Part shown: positions 16,801-28,800 of the stretch, in pieces
How the letters are laid out: every line of letters begins with the position of its first letter
Position numbering within the stretch: position 1 is the stretch's first letter
DNA from: Dryas octopetala
Taxonomy: Eukaryota > Streptophyta > Magnoliopsida > Rosales > Rosaceae
Length of the DNA: 64,000 nt
Assembly: GCA_963921425.1 (NCBI GenBank)
Contig: OY992840.1
Location: 18,640,621 to 18,704,620 of the forward strand
Direction of reading: 5' to 3'
Position numbers and translations under genes: made by a program
Notes under the pieces: generated by a model
Told to the model about the DNA's origin: nothing
Seen by the model: the letters and a program-made list of their open reading frames with translations, nothing else
Database searches by the model: none

Positions 16801-17996
16801 TTACAATAAATATGGTTTGTTTGGGGCCAACAACATATTATTCTACTGTACGACACATGATTGAAATGCTAGTTCTGTGAACTCTAAATTGCAGGTGGGT
16901 GTTGTTGCAACCCCAGATATTCATTCATTTGACCTTACAGAAAGAGAGCACTTCATCATTCTTGGTTGTGACGGCCTCTGGGGGGTATATCTTCTGTACT
17001 TTTCCTGCACTTGGGATATGCCTAGAATATTGAAATCTGTGTCTACTTCCAACCCTTAGAATGTTAATTTTACATTTTCCCATTGGATCTTATTATTTAT
17101 ATTCCATGGTCTCTTTAAAAATAGGGTGTGTCTAAATTTGTTACAGGTATTTGGACCAAGTGATGCTGTTGATTTTGTTCAAAAACTGTTGAAGGTTAGA
17201 GCAATTATTTCCTTTCTTAATGGTCATTTCGACTTCCCATGGGATTTGAGTAGGTCCATTGTCTTTGACTTAATTTAAATCATTAATTTGTCACTTTCTT
17301 TGAACTAACAGCATGTTATATTTCATTTTTTCTTTGGTCGGTCTCCTTTTAACATGATTTGTGTCTTCCGCTGCAACATAATGTGGCAAAATAGACTGAT
17401 CCATTAATTAGATCTACGAATATATCAAATGGGGCAGATATTTGCTCCCATTTTGAATATTCACTAGGTTTCTTTTTACTTGCTGAAAATTTGTTGGATT
17501 TGACGCACAATACAACTTCCACTTCACATCCAATTGTCCATGTTGAACCAAATTTTAATAGAGAGGTGATTCTGTTTGTTATGTTCTGTTTTCCTCCTTT
17601 TAAGGATCTAGTCAACCATGTAGATTTAAAGGAATTTTCGAAATTGTATGTGGAAAAAGGATGGGAGTAGTGAAGTTTATATTTTTCTCATGATGGAGGA
17701 ATGAGATGAGGGATATATGACAAGGCACTGCTTATCTGGCTACTACTGTCAAGTGTCAACTATTGATTAGTTTCTATTATTTACTATTGGTAATTACCTT
17801 TTACACCTTTGAGGTAAATATAACTTATATCTGTTGTTTAAGAGATATTTACTTAGAAAGCTTACATTTGTTTTTGCAGGAGGGACTACCTGTTACAGCT
17901 GTTAGCCGCCGTCTTGTAAGAGAAGCTGTGCGTGAGCGGCGCTGTAAAGATAACTGCACTGCAATTATAATCGCATTCAGGCACAAGAAATTATAG
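13815..17996 (+). CDS. Protein phosphatase 2C
   Basis: Metal-dependent Ser/Thr phosphatase of 356 aa, similar to Arabidopsis probable PP2C 8 (At1g18030, from memory). Ten exons stay in phase: 13815-14140, 14286-14394, 14745-14781, 14898-14942, 15151-15203, 15903-16064, 16532-16615, 16895-16984, 17147-17194, 17880-17996. Signature motifs are complete: RHTMEDAW (E91, D92), YDGHGG (D117), GWQDGATA, GNIGDAKAV, LEVSRAFGD, GCDGLWG (D298) and KDNCTAI (D342, N343). The first 75 residues are acidic/Lys-rich and look disordered, with two basic patches (PKPKQKR, AKKSK) that could act in nuclear localisation. The true start is the ATG at 13815; upstream in-frame codons contain no ATG. The exon 2 donor is placed after GAG-TTG because an earlier GTGAGT would break phase. 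Confidence 0.92.
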
Positions 17997-19605
17997 GCGC
18001 CAACCTCATTTTAAAAGGAATACCTTATGAAACACAATGTGGGTTTGTTTCTTTGGTCGTATAAGCTTTTCGAAATTGTTGTCCACCATTGGGGCTAGTT
18101 TCTGAGTCATGAAGTGACTGTTGAATTGTTGAAATATACAGCCGTGAGTTTTTGGTGTAGAACTATTGCTAGATATTTTTAATTTGTATTGCTCGAACCA
18201 GGCATTATGGAAGTTTGTTTAATGCAAGAAATTGAAGTTCAAATTTGGATTGCATCATCTTTTATGTTAATCTGTTTAACAAATGTTCAGGCATCTTTCT
18301 GATGAATTAATAGGGTACCAATACGACAAGGTTCTAATTTTGGTGGTGTATAAATGCACATGCTTACTAGCATCTAATGTTTTGTAGATGAGAAAGGTGT
18401 TCGTTATGCTACAAATAAGTTGGTTCATTTCAAAACTATGGCAATCTTGCATCAATAATTATCTGACACTAGCTTCTGATAGGTTGGCAATGTTTACATG
18501 TCACTAAACCTCGAATCTTTGATGTATATAAGACATCAAACGACTTAAAGATTCTGTGTTTGGTCAAAGCAAAGCATGAGTTTTGAGACATCCCCACGTT
18601 GATTAAATGATGATATTAATTATTAATTGGATGAATTAAGGATAAAATTGAGTTTCTAAAATTAAGAGGGGGGAGAGGGGGTGTGGAATTTTGTTTAGAG
18701 AGCAACTGTATTTATGCCAATAAAGCCAGCACCACAGAGTTTGGACTGCGAATATTGTCAGTGCTTCTAAACTGGACCAAGTCGATCAAAGATTCATGAA
18801 TGCCGTAAGGAACAACAAAAATAAAAAACAAAAGACCAAACAGATACAATGGACTTGAACCTTCACCTAAGAGGCTAAGACCCAAAAAAAAAAAAAAAAA
18901 ACCATCACAAAATCAAGCAAACCCAATATTGCAGCCATTCTGTTACTTTGACCTCCCAGACTTGTAGCAGATTTTAACCCATAATTTTTTTTTTTGACAG
19001 TGTCTAGCAGCCTACATTTGCTTGCCTCTCTGATTCCTTCTAAAAGTATAAAGAATACCAATATTATGAGGACCACATGCCATCTCTGATTCCTTCTAAT
19101 TTCTTCCAACTTCATTAACAAACCATGATTTTCGAAAACTACCTAATCCAATAAGAATCTGTCCTCATTATCATTATTTGCCATCAAGTTCCAAAGACAA
19201 ACTTTCTTTTATAATGCAATTTATTTTTAATAATGGTAGAGCAATAAACATATCAAATAGTATACATGGAGGATAGGATTATGGCCAATGGAAGGGAAAT
19301 GAGGGCGGCTACTCTCTGACTACCTGGCCAACATGCTTTACCTTCACCTTGTCTCCCAAAGGGGAATAAGAAATTGGGTATGGAGGAGATTACATGCAAA
19401 ATACAAAGTCCCCAAGCTTAAGAACATTAGGCATGACTGCATGAGCAACTTGTAGTAAACAAATAAGATATAATTGGAGATGCTTTTTAGGTAGTCTGCT
19501 TTTAATTTGATACAATATTTCCTCCTTGTATATATAGAGGCCTAGTCTTTGTGATCGTATCTATCATTCGAGGGCCTAAGGTGTTATAAGCACATTAATT
19601 AAAGA
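17997..19605. other. Intergenic between PP2C and the WAT1-related gene
   Basis: It holds the PP2C 3' UTR (to roughly 18250) and the promoter of the next gene. A TATA-like TATATATAGAGG lies near 19529-19540. Near 18845-18895 the minus strand contains a tRNA-like B-box string (GGTTCAAGTCC) next to an A-rich run. This may be an old SINE fragment, but I cannot delimit it. Confidence 0.45.
19529..19540 (+). promoter_or_regulatory. Probable TATA box of the WAT1-related gene
   Basis: TATATATAGAGG lies about 70 bp upstream of the ATG at 19606, at a spacing usual for a plant core promoter with a short leader. Confidence 0.5.
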
Positions 19606-21355
19606 ATGGGAAAAGAAAATGTATTGTCTGAGAAAATGAAGCTTCTTCTTGCATTGCTTGTTCTGCAGCTCTGTTTTGCAGGGTTTCATATAGTCACCAG
19701 AGTTGCATTGAACATTGGTGTAAGCAAAGTTGTTTACCCAGTTTACAGGAGCATTATAGCACTCCTTTTGTTGGGTCCCTCTGCTTATTTCTTAGAGAAG
19801 TAAGTTTTTCCAGGGCTACGTTTTCGTTTTGGGGATTAAAGAACCAGAGCATTTCATGTTCTGCTACTTGTCCTCTTTGGTATCTCATCTTTTCTTTTTT
19901 GGTTTTTTATTTTTATGTCTTTCAGGAACGAAAGGCCCCCTCTTACTATCCCTTTGCTGGTTCAGTTCTTCCTTCTAGCATTAATAGGGTAAGTTGAAAA
20001 AAAAAGAGAGACTATCATCTTTTGTGTGGAGCTATGGCATGCACTTCCTTCTTTTAAATAAAAAGTCTATATATGGTCTATATCTTCTTTTGTGATATCA
20101 GGATCACTGCAAACCAAGGATTCTTCCTCTTGGGGATTTATTATGCTTCTCCAACTTTTGCATCTGCAATGCACAACTCAGTTCCTGCAATTACTTTTCT
20201 GATGGCTTTTGCTCTGAGGTAGTTAATAAGGCTCTACATATCATCCTTTTTTTTTTTTCCCCTTTTATACACGTATATTTTGAAGACAGAGTTGTACTCT
20301 GAGCTTCCCTTCCTCTCTCAAACTCAGACTTGAGCACATTAATATCACAAGGAAGGATGGGTTGGCAAAAATTCTGGGAACCATTGCTAGTGTAGGGGGT
20401 GCAACCATTATTACTCTTTACAAGGGCCTTCCACTTTTGCACAAGACAGAGCCAATTCAAAGGAAAGACTTCAGCAGAAGAAATGTCAAGTAACCCTAAC
20501 ATGCAGAACTTGACATGGGGTTGCTTTTACCTGTTTGGGCACTGCTTAGCATGGGCTGGTTGGATGGTCCTTCAGGTCAGCCAAAATCATATTCATTCTT
20601 CACCCCATGATTATTTATGGCCAAACTTAGAAAATGCCTATAACTCGCAGTTTCATGAGTTGGCTTGTGATGTTCAATTTTGCAGGCTCCCGTGCTGAAA
20701 AAGTATCCGGCGAAACTAACCCTCACTTCATTTACATGCTTCTTTGGACTGATTCAGTTCCTGGTTATAGCAGTCTTCGTCGAGACTGATTTTGAGAACT
20801 GGAAAATCCAATCGGGATCAGAACTGTTTACAATCCTATATGCTGTAATAATCCCCTCCTTATTTTTCCATATGCAGCAATACATTGGATCTGCATGGCT
20901 TTCTCTTCATTCTTGAAACTCAATTTACCACTCTGTTTTAGGGGTTTGTGGCTTCGGGGATTGTCGTTGCTCTCCAAACATGGTGTATTCAGAAAGGTGG
21001 CCCTGTGTTTGTTGCTGTCTTCCAGCCCTTGCAGACCTTTTTAGTTGTTATCATGGCAACTCTAATTCTTGGCGATCAATTAACTCTGGAGGGTATGCTT
21101 AAAGTCTATGACTCGTCAAAATATCATAACGTAGCAAGCTATTCAAAGTGTTTACCTACTAACAAAATAACCTTTTTAATCATTTTTCTTCCTAACCTTC
21201 CCTGCTTCCATTGCAGGATTATTGGTGCACTTCTCATCATGTTAGGTCTCTACTCAGTTTTGTGGGGTAAAAATGAGGAAAAAAGTGTGGCAAAGCAGGG
21301 GAAAGCATTGAAAAGGCCCCTTCTTGAATCTGATACCATAGATAAAGAAGGCTAA
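19606..21355 (+). pseudogene. WAT1-related EamA/DMT transporter with two frame breaks
   Basis: Family members are ten-helix membrane proteins (WALLS ARE THIN1 / UMAMIT group) that move amino acids, auxin or related solutes. Seven exons are visible: 19606-19799, 19926-19988, 20102-20218, 20328-20575, 20686-20844, 20942-21092, 21217-21355. Conserved segments include LQLCFAGFHIVTRVALN, GITANQGFFLLGIYYASPT, LEHINITRKDG, NLTWGCFYLFGHCLAW, KKYPAKLTLTSFTCFFG and GGPVFVAVFQPLQT. In exon 4 the frame of LYKG (to about 20424) and that of NLTWG (from about 20507) differ by one base, so the original frame stops at the TAA at 20491 after 179 codons. At the end of exon 6 one base is missing relative to the family pattern, restoring the first frame for IIGALLIMLGLYSVLWGK. 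The two shifts cancel overall. This is either a young pseudogene or two assembly errors. Confidence 0.75.
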
Positions 21356-22431
21356 GGAGTTGTGTAGGAAATACCATGAGGGATACCTCCTTCTGCTTAG
21401 AAACTGAGATGGTTATCCACTTTGGTGAAAAAAGAAAATCATCTTCTTAATGCAGCAAGCACAGGTTTAAGATAAGCTGAGCATCTCAACATGTAAGTTA
21501 TAAGGTTATTTTTTCTACAAATTATTTGTGTAAATATAGCAGTTGGCTTCTTGCAAAGGCATTGAAAGTTATTTCAATAGCAATTTAAGCATGACAACCG
21601 TATCACAACCGTATCCGCGCCCTTGGGCAATTGACAGAGGTGGAAGAAAAATCACACAATCTATCTAGTAAAGCATTGAGAACACCAACAAGTAGAAGTA
21701 CTACATACACTAAAATGTTGTGTGGCACTGTTTAGCATTGTTTACAGACTGATCATTTGGCAATTGAATTATTATAATTCGATGTATGTATCTCATCTAC
21801 CATGTATGTGTGAGTGGAATAACACACTTAATGGCCTTATTATAGGCTCTAAATGGGCAATAAAAGGGAAACTCATATTTGTTAGGCTCTACATCCATGT
21901 ACTTTAAGGGGCAATAACCTAGTGTAATTTCATTAATCATCTATATGTCCTTTCATTCTCACAAGAAATGAATGAACAAAAATTTAATGAAGCAAATCAG
22001 CAAAACATAGATCCTCCTAAAAGTGAACAGAGGAACAGAGGCCCCATTTCAGCATTATGGAAGTTAACTTTCAGGAAAGAGGATAAACAGAGCTCGAAGT
22101 AGTTTCAAAATACATAGCAGGAATCTTTTATCAATGTATTAAAGTCCTAATTTTTGTGATGGAACCCAAGATGGCTAAGAACCAATCTTTTAACAAACAA
22201 AGAAATACAAAATAACCATCTCGTCTATTAGCATGCAACTTAACACAACAGACTTAAAAGAGATACAAAAGACTAACTAGATGCATATAAATGGACAAAG
22301 GTTCCATAACAACTCTTAAGAAACACCAAAAAAAGTTCAAATCCAAAGTAAACATCCAGAGTACCAAAATTCGTAACAGAAATCCACCTCAAATGAAATA
22401 GACTACATAGATCAAACAGAAAACATCCGAT
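21356..22431. other. Convergent 3' intergenic region
   Basis: This region separates the 3' ends of the WAT1-related gene (plus) and CCT4 (minus), and probably contains both 3' UTRs. I see no coding signal or structured repeat. Confidence 0.5.
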
Positions 22432-24036
22432 CTATCTTACTGTAACTATGTCATCAATCTTCAAAATCATCCGCACACACTCAGTGGCCAGAGTGATGGC
22501 ACTTGTGCTCACGAGCAGCGGCTGCACCACATTCTCCTCCAAGATGTTGGTAATCTGCCCCTTCCTCACGTTAATCCCAGTGTTGATCTCGCCCTGTGCG
22601 TGGCGGTTCCTCAGCTCAGTGACAATGGCAATCGGGTTCAGGCCAGCATTCTCAGCCAGCGTATAGGGAATAACCTCAAGCGCCTCTGCAAAAGACTTCA
22701 CACAATAACCCTCCATCCCCTGCAACACCTTAGCCCAAGCACCCAACTGCCTGGAGAGCTCAATCTCCGGCGCCCCACCACCTGCAATCAAAAACCTCTT
22801 ACTCACCAAACACCTAACCACACACAGAGCATCATGCAAGCTCCGCTCCGCCTCATCAAGCACCAACTGGTTTGACCCACGAACCAGGATCGTGGTGGTC
22901 CGACCCATGTTCTTAATCCCTGTAATCTTCACAATCTTGCCATCACCAAGCGAAGCTTCCTCAACCAAATCAGCATAGCCCAACTTCTCAGCCCGGAAAT
23001 GCTCTATATTCGCAATGGGCAAGCAATTCAAAGTCTTGGTGATGAACTCAATTTCATCCCTTTCCACATCCTTAATCACCAAAATCTTGGCTTTCGCTAA
23101 ATAATGCAGGGACAAATCAGTGACCGCGTCTCGTAGAATACTCTTCTGAATCAGCAAAACGTTACAACCTGTGGCCTTAATCTTCTTAATCATACCAAGA
23201 ATGTAATTTCTCTCTTCCTTCAAAATCCTATCCATCTGGGTATAGTCAGAGACCACGATACTCTGCTCGATATCGGTCTTAGGAGGAGAAATCTGGAACT
23301 GAATCACAGCAATCTTCGCGTTTTCCATCCTCGTGGGCCCGCCGGCGGCGTGACTCGCCTTCTTGTCGAAAACTAAGCCCTTCACCATCTCCGTATCGTC
23401 GACCGTCCCGCCCAGCTTCTTCACGATCCTGATGTCCCTCAGGTCCACCAACTCCGGCGTCGCGGGGTCCACCACAGAGAGCACGCCGTCCACGGCGAGC
23501 GGCGCGAGCAGAGTGGAGTACTGGCTCACGACCTTGCTGTTGAGCGAAGTGCTCGCGGACTTGACAAGCGAATCGCGGTCCGTGAGCTCGACGGGGACTG
23601 CCATGGCGGTTAAGACATCGACGGCTTTGATGGAGACCTTGTGGAGAGAGTCGGATATCACCGTCGGGTGGATACCGTGGGACAGAAGGATATGGCATTG
23701 TTTCAGCAAAGCGCCGGCGATGACGACGACGGTGGTAGTGCCATCTCCGGCGGCGGCGTCCTGCGACTTGGAGAGCTCGACGAGCATTTTGGCGGCGGGT
23801 TGGAGGACCTCCATCTTGTTGAGGATGGTGGCGCCGTCGTTGGTGATGATGACCTCGCCGTTGGCGGTGGAGATCATCTTGTCCATGCCCTTGGGTCCCA
23901 GACTGGTCCGGACCGCGTCGGCCACGGCTCGAGCCTGGAGGATGTTGGCCTGGCGGACATCTTCCTTGCGCTTGTTGTCGACGTAAGACTCGGTCTTGGA
24001 CGAGCGGGGTTGGGAGATCACTGCTGGTGTAGCCAT
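22432..24036 (-). CDS. CCT4: T-complex protein 1 subunit delta (chaperonin CCT4)
   Basis: Subunit of the cytosolic group II chaperonin CCT/TRiC, which folds actin, tubulin and other clients with ATP. A single uninterrupted exon encodes 534 aa, the usual family length. Nucleotide-binding motifs are intact: [11 protein letters not shown] (44-54), NDGAT (66-70) and GDGTTTV (97-103, catalytic-site Asp98). The second equatorial half has [13 protein letters not shown] and the C-terminal ATP-pocket segment [15 protein letters not shown]. The apical domain includes [26 protein letters not shown], typical of the delta subunit. The 5' half is unusually GC-rich, so several long antisense frames there are only codon shadows. 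The ATG at 24036 is preceded by telo-box-like sequence. It ends convergently to the WAT1-related gene. Confidence 0.97.
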   Translation of the reverse strand: MATPAVISQPRSSKTESYVDNKRKEDVRQANILQARAVADAVRTSLGPKGMDKMISTANGEVIITNDGATILNKMEVLQPAAKMLVELSKSQDAAAGDGTTTVVVIAGALLKQCHILLSHGIHPTVISDSLHKVSIKAVDVLTAMAVPVELTDRDSLVKSASTSLNSKVVSQYSTLLAPLAVDGVLSVVDPATPELVDLRDIRIVKKLGGTVDDTEMVKGLVFDKKASHAAGGPTRMENAKIAVIQFQISPPKTDIEQSIVVSDYTQMDRILKEERNYILGMIKKIKATGCNVLLIQKSILRDAVTDLSLHYLAKAKILVIKDVERDEIEFITKTLNCLPIANIEHFRAEKLGYADLVEEASLGDGKIVKITGIKNMGRTTTILVRGSNQLVLDEAERSLHDALCVVRCLVSKRFLIAGGGAPEIELSRQLGAWAKVLQGMEGYCVKSFAEALEVIPYTLAENAGLNPIAIVTELRNRHAQGEINTGINVRKGQITNILEENVVQPLLVSTSAITLATECVRMILKIDDIVTVR

Positions 24037-24052
24037 GGATGCTGAGATCGGA

Positions 24053-24066
24053 ACCCTAACCCTAGC
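24053..24066 (-). promoter_or_regulatory. Telo-box-like motif upstream of CCT4
   Basis: AACCCTAACCCTAG, written on the plus strand, lies 17-30 bp upstream of the CCT4 start codon. Telo-boxes of this type are common near the transcription start of plant genes expressed in dividing cells. The functional role here is inferred. Confidence 0.45.
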
Positions 24067-24603
24067 GGTTTAAGAGTAAGGTTGGGGGGGGTATCACGGT
24101 AAATAAGCGGGAAGGGTTGGGTGGATTCTAATTTGCTGAGCGAAGTTCCGATTTTGAAATGATGGAGAGAGTGAAACCCTAGAGACAAGAGTGAGTGAGA
24201 AACAGAGGGAATGGGTTTTAGGACATTTGGAGAGAGAGGATTCGAGAAGGTAGACGAAAATGGCGTTGTTGTGAGGGAATGTTTGGGCTAAAGATCTTTA
24301 ATTTCGTTAATCGGGCTTTTAAAAGCCCAAAACTTAACAACGATTAATCAAGATGGACTGGGCCTAGACACACCCAAATAGAGATTCTAATTATAAATAA
24401 TTTTGAAAAATATATTTATTTAAAAAAAAAAATGAAAGAGAGATAAATACAAAATTCTGAAAACTCAGTCTCCTTAATAAAAAATTCAGTTGTTGAAAAA
24501 TTTAATTTTAAAATTTGTGCTTTTTAGCGACTCAATCATTCAGCTACGCCTACGTGTTGAAATTTCTTTTAACATAGAGAGAAAAATACCATTAAATCAT
24601 TTA

Positions 24604-25349
24604 TGGTGCGTTTGGATGAAGTAGTTTAAAATTACTAAGGAATTCACAAATGACGGAATTTTAAACGATGTGATTTAAAATTTTAGAATATGTAAATTCT
24701 CTTGTTTGGATAACATGTAAACATAATGGAGTTTAAATACGGAATTTATGGTAGTTTTAATTTTTGATACATCAATTCAAAAGAGTGATGATGATGGTGA
24801 TGGTGGCAACAATAAAAATGATGTTTATGATGAGTTGACCATATTGGTAGGGGTAATGGCCCACAAGCGGTAGGAGAAATGGTGGTGGCTAAAATTGGGG
24901 TGTTGGCGGTGGCGGTGGCGGTGGCGGTGGTGGTGTTGGAAATGGCGGTGATGGTGGTGGCGGCGGTGACGGTGATGGCGGTGGTGGCGACGGTGATGGC
25001 GGTGGTGGCGGTCTTGGTGTTGGTGTTGGTGGTGGTGGCGGCAGCGGCAGCGGGGGTGGTGGCGGGTGTGGTGGTGTTAGTGGTGGTGACGTTGGCGGCA
25101 GTGATGGTAGTGTCAACATGGTCGACACGACTTATTTTTCTTTTGTAAAAATTGGAATTTTGAAAATGACACCAATTTAGGTGGAATTTAAAGTTAAAAT
25201 TTACAGCTTTCAAATCCCAAGTTTTTTTCCACCTAGAATTTACAAAATTCTGTATTTATTGACCCAAACAAAGAAATTAGAGCATGTAATTTCTTAAATT
25301 CTGAATTTTGTTTAAATTCCGAGTTTTTTTCCTCCATCCAAACACACCA
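24604..25349. mobile_element. Tourist-like (PIF/Harbinger) MITE with internal GGT/GGC array
   Basis: The left end TGGTGCGTTTGGATGAAG pairs with the right end read in reverse, TGGTGTGTTTGGATGGAG. The element is flanked by the 3-bp duplication TTA (24601-24603 and 25350-25352), as expected for PIF/Harbinger. It is 746 bp. The AT-rich arms contain further GGAATTT/AAATTCC inverted blocks. The centre (about 24885-25115) is a GGT/GGC-rich array. No transposase is present, so it is non-autonomous. Confidence 0.75.
24885..25115 (+). repeat. GGT/GGC trinucleotide-type array
   Basis: About 230 bp of imperfect GGTGGC and GGTGAC units, strongly purine-skewed on the plus strand, lie inside the Tourist-like element. 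Poly-Val, poly-Thr and poly-Pro open frames over it are by-products of the repeat, not genes. Confidence 0.85.
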
Positions 25350-25806
25350 TTAGTTCATGTTATCAAAAATAAAATATATTTATTTAACTATCGTGTTAAT
25401 GCGCTTTATTGCATATTACTAGCCATAATTACAAAAATATTTATGAAATTTACCTTCACAATATTAGAAAAATTGCAATTTCAAATCAAATAATTAGACC
25501 GAAATAACAATTTTGCCAATTATTTAGTTTATGTTCAACCAAAAAAAATTATTTAGCTAATGTAGTCTATATATACGACTCCGTTTTGTAAAGCCTCAGA
25601 TTTTGAGTCAAAACAAATTAACGGAGTCTAGTTCTGAAACTCATGACGTAAAGGGTCTTAGCGCCACTTCTCTCCAACGAACCTCACCCAAGACATAACC
25701 AAACAAACGTCTTCTCTTCTATACACCCTCCCAAAAACCCTAATTCCAGCAAATGCCACCCTAATTTGTTCAACTGCAAAAACCCACAACCACACACAGC
25801 AGAACC

Positions 25807-28800
25807 ATGCCGTACTCAGCCCTCTTTCAGGGCTATATAATAATGAGAACCACCACCTCCACCCCCGTCTTGGCCTCACTGCGACGGACCCACCACAGAG
25901 CTTTAGTGAGGCCGTCTCTAAAACTGATGAACAGCAGCAGCAGCAGATACCACACCCACTGCCTTGCTGGGTCGGGTAATTGGAATTGGAATGCGTGCTA
26001 TTACCTGCCGCGGCATGTGGGACCCATGGGGGACGTCACGTGCCTGGCCTCGTCTCGGACGGTGCCGGATTGGAAGCAGAGGCAGCAGCAGCTGAGGAGT
26101 ACTGCGGCGCCGTTTTTGTACCAGCAGAGCTTGAATTATGGACGGTTTGCGTACCAGGACGCCTCCGCTAGTGAGGAGTCTGATTACGAAATGGGGTCTG
26201 GGTCTTCTCAGCGTCAAATGGTTGGTTTTTCTGTGCCCATTTTGTTTAAAATGTGTTTGCTTGAATTGGGTTTTTGATTGAGCTAGGCACTGTTTTGGTT
26301 TAGTAATTTTTTTGAAGCTACTTTTAATTGCCTTTTAAAGTGAAAAATTACATCTAATTTTGTTTTTAGGAGCAAGAAAACTACTTTAACTTCATTATCA
26401 TCATTCAATTTGTGAAGTAGAATGGCCATTGGAACTTTGATTGAGTTGGGTAATGCTTAGCTCTTTTAAGCACTGAAGCTGAAATCTATAATTTTTCTCA
26501 TCACTCTTTTCAGTGTAAATGGTGTGATTTTACTAGTTAATATATGCTTTATATTTTCTAAATGGAAGAAATTCTGTTCATAGATACATACTGGTGTTTA
26601 TTTGAAGCTGTTTGATGGCTTTTAGTGTGGTTCGACCCTTGAAAACATTGATGAATGGAGATGGAAGTTAACCATGCTTCTTCGCAACAAAGATGAGGAA
26701 GAAGTGGTGTCCAGGGAAAGAAAGGATAGACGTGATTTCGAACATCTCTCAGCACTGGCAAGCAGGATGGGTTTATACAGGTATATTAGTTTAGTAGGTG
26801 TACAGTTATCCACATTTTACTTATTCTATGTCTATGTCTATTTTTGTGTGTTTTCTGATTTTTTTAATTTTCTCAAACAGCCATCAGTATTCAAAAGTTG
26901 TAGTCTTTAGTAAAACCCCTCAGCCAAATTACCGACCGGATCTGGATGATAAGCGACCACAAAGAGAGGTACTTTCTCCTCCCCCTGGCTTTTGATTAGT
27001 GTAGTATTTTATTAAAGTCGCTCTTTCATGTCCCTTGTTCTTTTCAGTTTAGTTTATTTATGTATGAAAGGAAATGGGTGACTTGCTTCCCTGTGTGCAT
27101 GTTCTTGAAGTTACCAAGTCTTCTATCTAATTTTGTGCATTCAATATATTGTTCTAACTTTTTGAAGTATGTATAGGTTGTCTTACCTTTTGGACTGCAT
27201 AGAGAAGTAGAAGCTCATCTCAAAGCCTATCTTTCTGAAAAGTCAATGAGCAGAGGAAACTTATCAGAAATTTCCTTTTCAAGATCAAGCAATAGTGGAA
27301 GTATTGCTAATAATGGGGGACTTAACGAGCAGGAGGAGCCCTTGGTACAGAATAGTGATGCCATGGATAGAATTCTTGAACAGAAAAGCTTGCAACTGCG
27401 TAATAGGCAACGACATTGGCAGGTTTTTTCGTCCTTCTTTTTGCCACACTTATTCTAGCTGGAAGTTCAGCCCTTTTGCATTTTTTTAATTCTTTTTATC
27501 TATATATAGGAAACAGAACTTTGCATTAGTGAAGGTTTTGTTTTTCTGTGTTCTGGTTTACTTTGACGTTGAGATGCAGCTCTTGTTCATTTTCATGTAG
27601 CTTTACTGTGAGCTTTGTAGATTTTTTGAAACATCCATGTTGAAAATATCAAGTCTTCTACAGGAATCTCTTGAAGGTCAAAAGATGCTTGAACTTCGTA
27701 GAAGTCTGCCTGCATATAAAGAGAAAGATGCTCTGTTAAAATCCATATCAGAAAATCAGGTGTGTTAAAATCCATATCATACAAAGAGAACTGGTTATGG
27801 TTTACTGCTTTTGCTTGCTGATATGGTTGAGTTTTCCTTTTATAAAATGTGTCGCTACTAGAAAATGTGTTGGTACCCTTAGAAAAACGGATGGGAGGGA
27901 CTATGTAGGGAGGGAGGGAGGGAGAATTTGGAGTGCTCTTTTTAGTATATAGTGGCAGTTCATTTTGACTAGTGCCTTTGGTACAACTCTAAATGAATTA
28001 TTGTACCAGCATTGTATTGGTTGGTTGGTTTCTGTGTGTATTGGCTGTGGACTGAAGAATTAATTATGTTTGTGAGCAGGTCATAGTTGTCTCAGGTGAA
28101 ACAGGTTGCGGCAAAACTACACAACTTCCTCAGTACATTTTAGAATCTGACATTGAAGCTGCTCGTGGAGCTGCCTGTAATATTATTTGTACTCAGCCTA
28201 GACGAATATCTGCCATGACTGTATCTGAAAGAGTTGCTGCTGAACGAGGGGAGAACCTGGGGGAATCTGTAAGTTCCATTATCTGATGTTATGGCTTTTT
28301 TTCAAATCACTATTCTTGTTTTATCTTCAGTTGTGATTGTTGATCATTTAACTTTTTCTGGCCAATTTGAACTTAAATCTTCGCCCTTTTGTAAAAGGTT
28401 GGTTACAAAGTTAGGCTGGAAGGAATGAAAGGGAGGGACACCCGCCTTCTCTTTTGCACCACTGGCATATTATTGAGGAGATTACTTGTTGACAGAAAGT
28501 TGAGAGGTGTTACACATGTCATTGTTGACGAGATTCATGAACGTGGAATGAATGAAGGTAATTTTGGAATGTGTTTTTGATGGTTGGTATTTCCAATGCA
28601 CTTAAAATTTTAATCAGTCTTGCATATGTTTCAGATTTTCTTCTTATCGTCCTGAAAGAACTTCTCCCTCGTCGACCGGAGTTGAGGTTGATCTTGATGA
28701 GTGCAACCTTGAATGCTGAGCTTTTCTCCTCCTACTTTGGTGGTGCTCCAATGATCCATATACCTGTAAGCTCAGGGAGCTAGTTCTTATTTTTTATATA

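Noticed and set aside
18845-18895. Possible tRNA gene or SINE on the minus strand
   Set aside because: A B-box-like GGTTCAAGTCC is present, but the TpsiC stem pairs poorly and no acceptor stem or A box fits, so it is not called as a tRNA. A SINE fragment remains possible but cannot be delimited.
23279-24045. Long plus- and minus-strand open frames overlapping CCT4
   Set aside because: They lie inside the GC-rich 5' half of an intact, strongly conserved CCT4 coding exon and encode low-complexity or Arg-rich strings. They are codon shadows.
24746-25213. Poly-Thr, poly-Val and poly-Pro frames
   Set aside because: They are products of the GGT/GGC array in the Tourist-like element, with no non-repetitive content.
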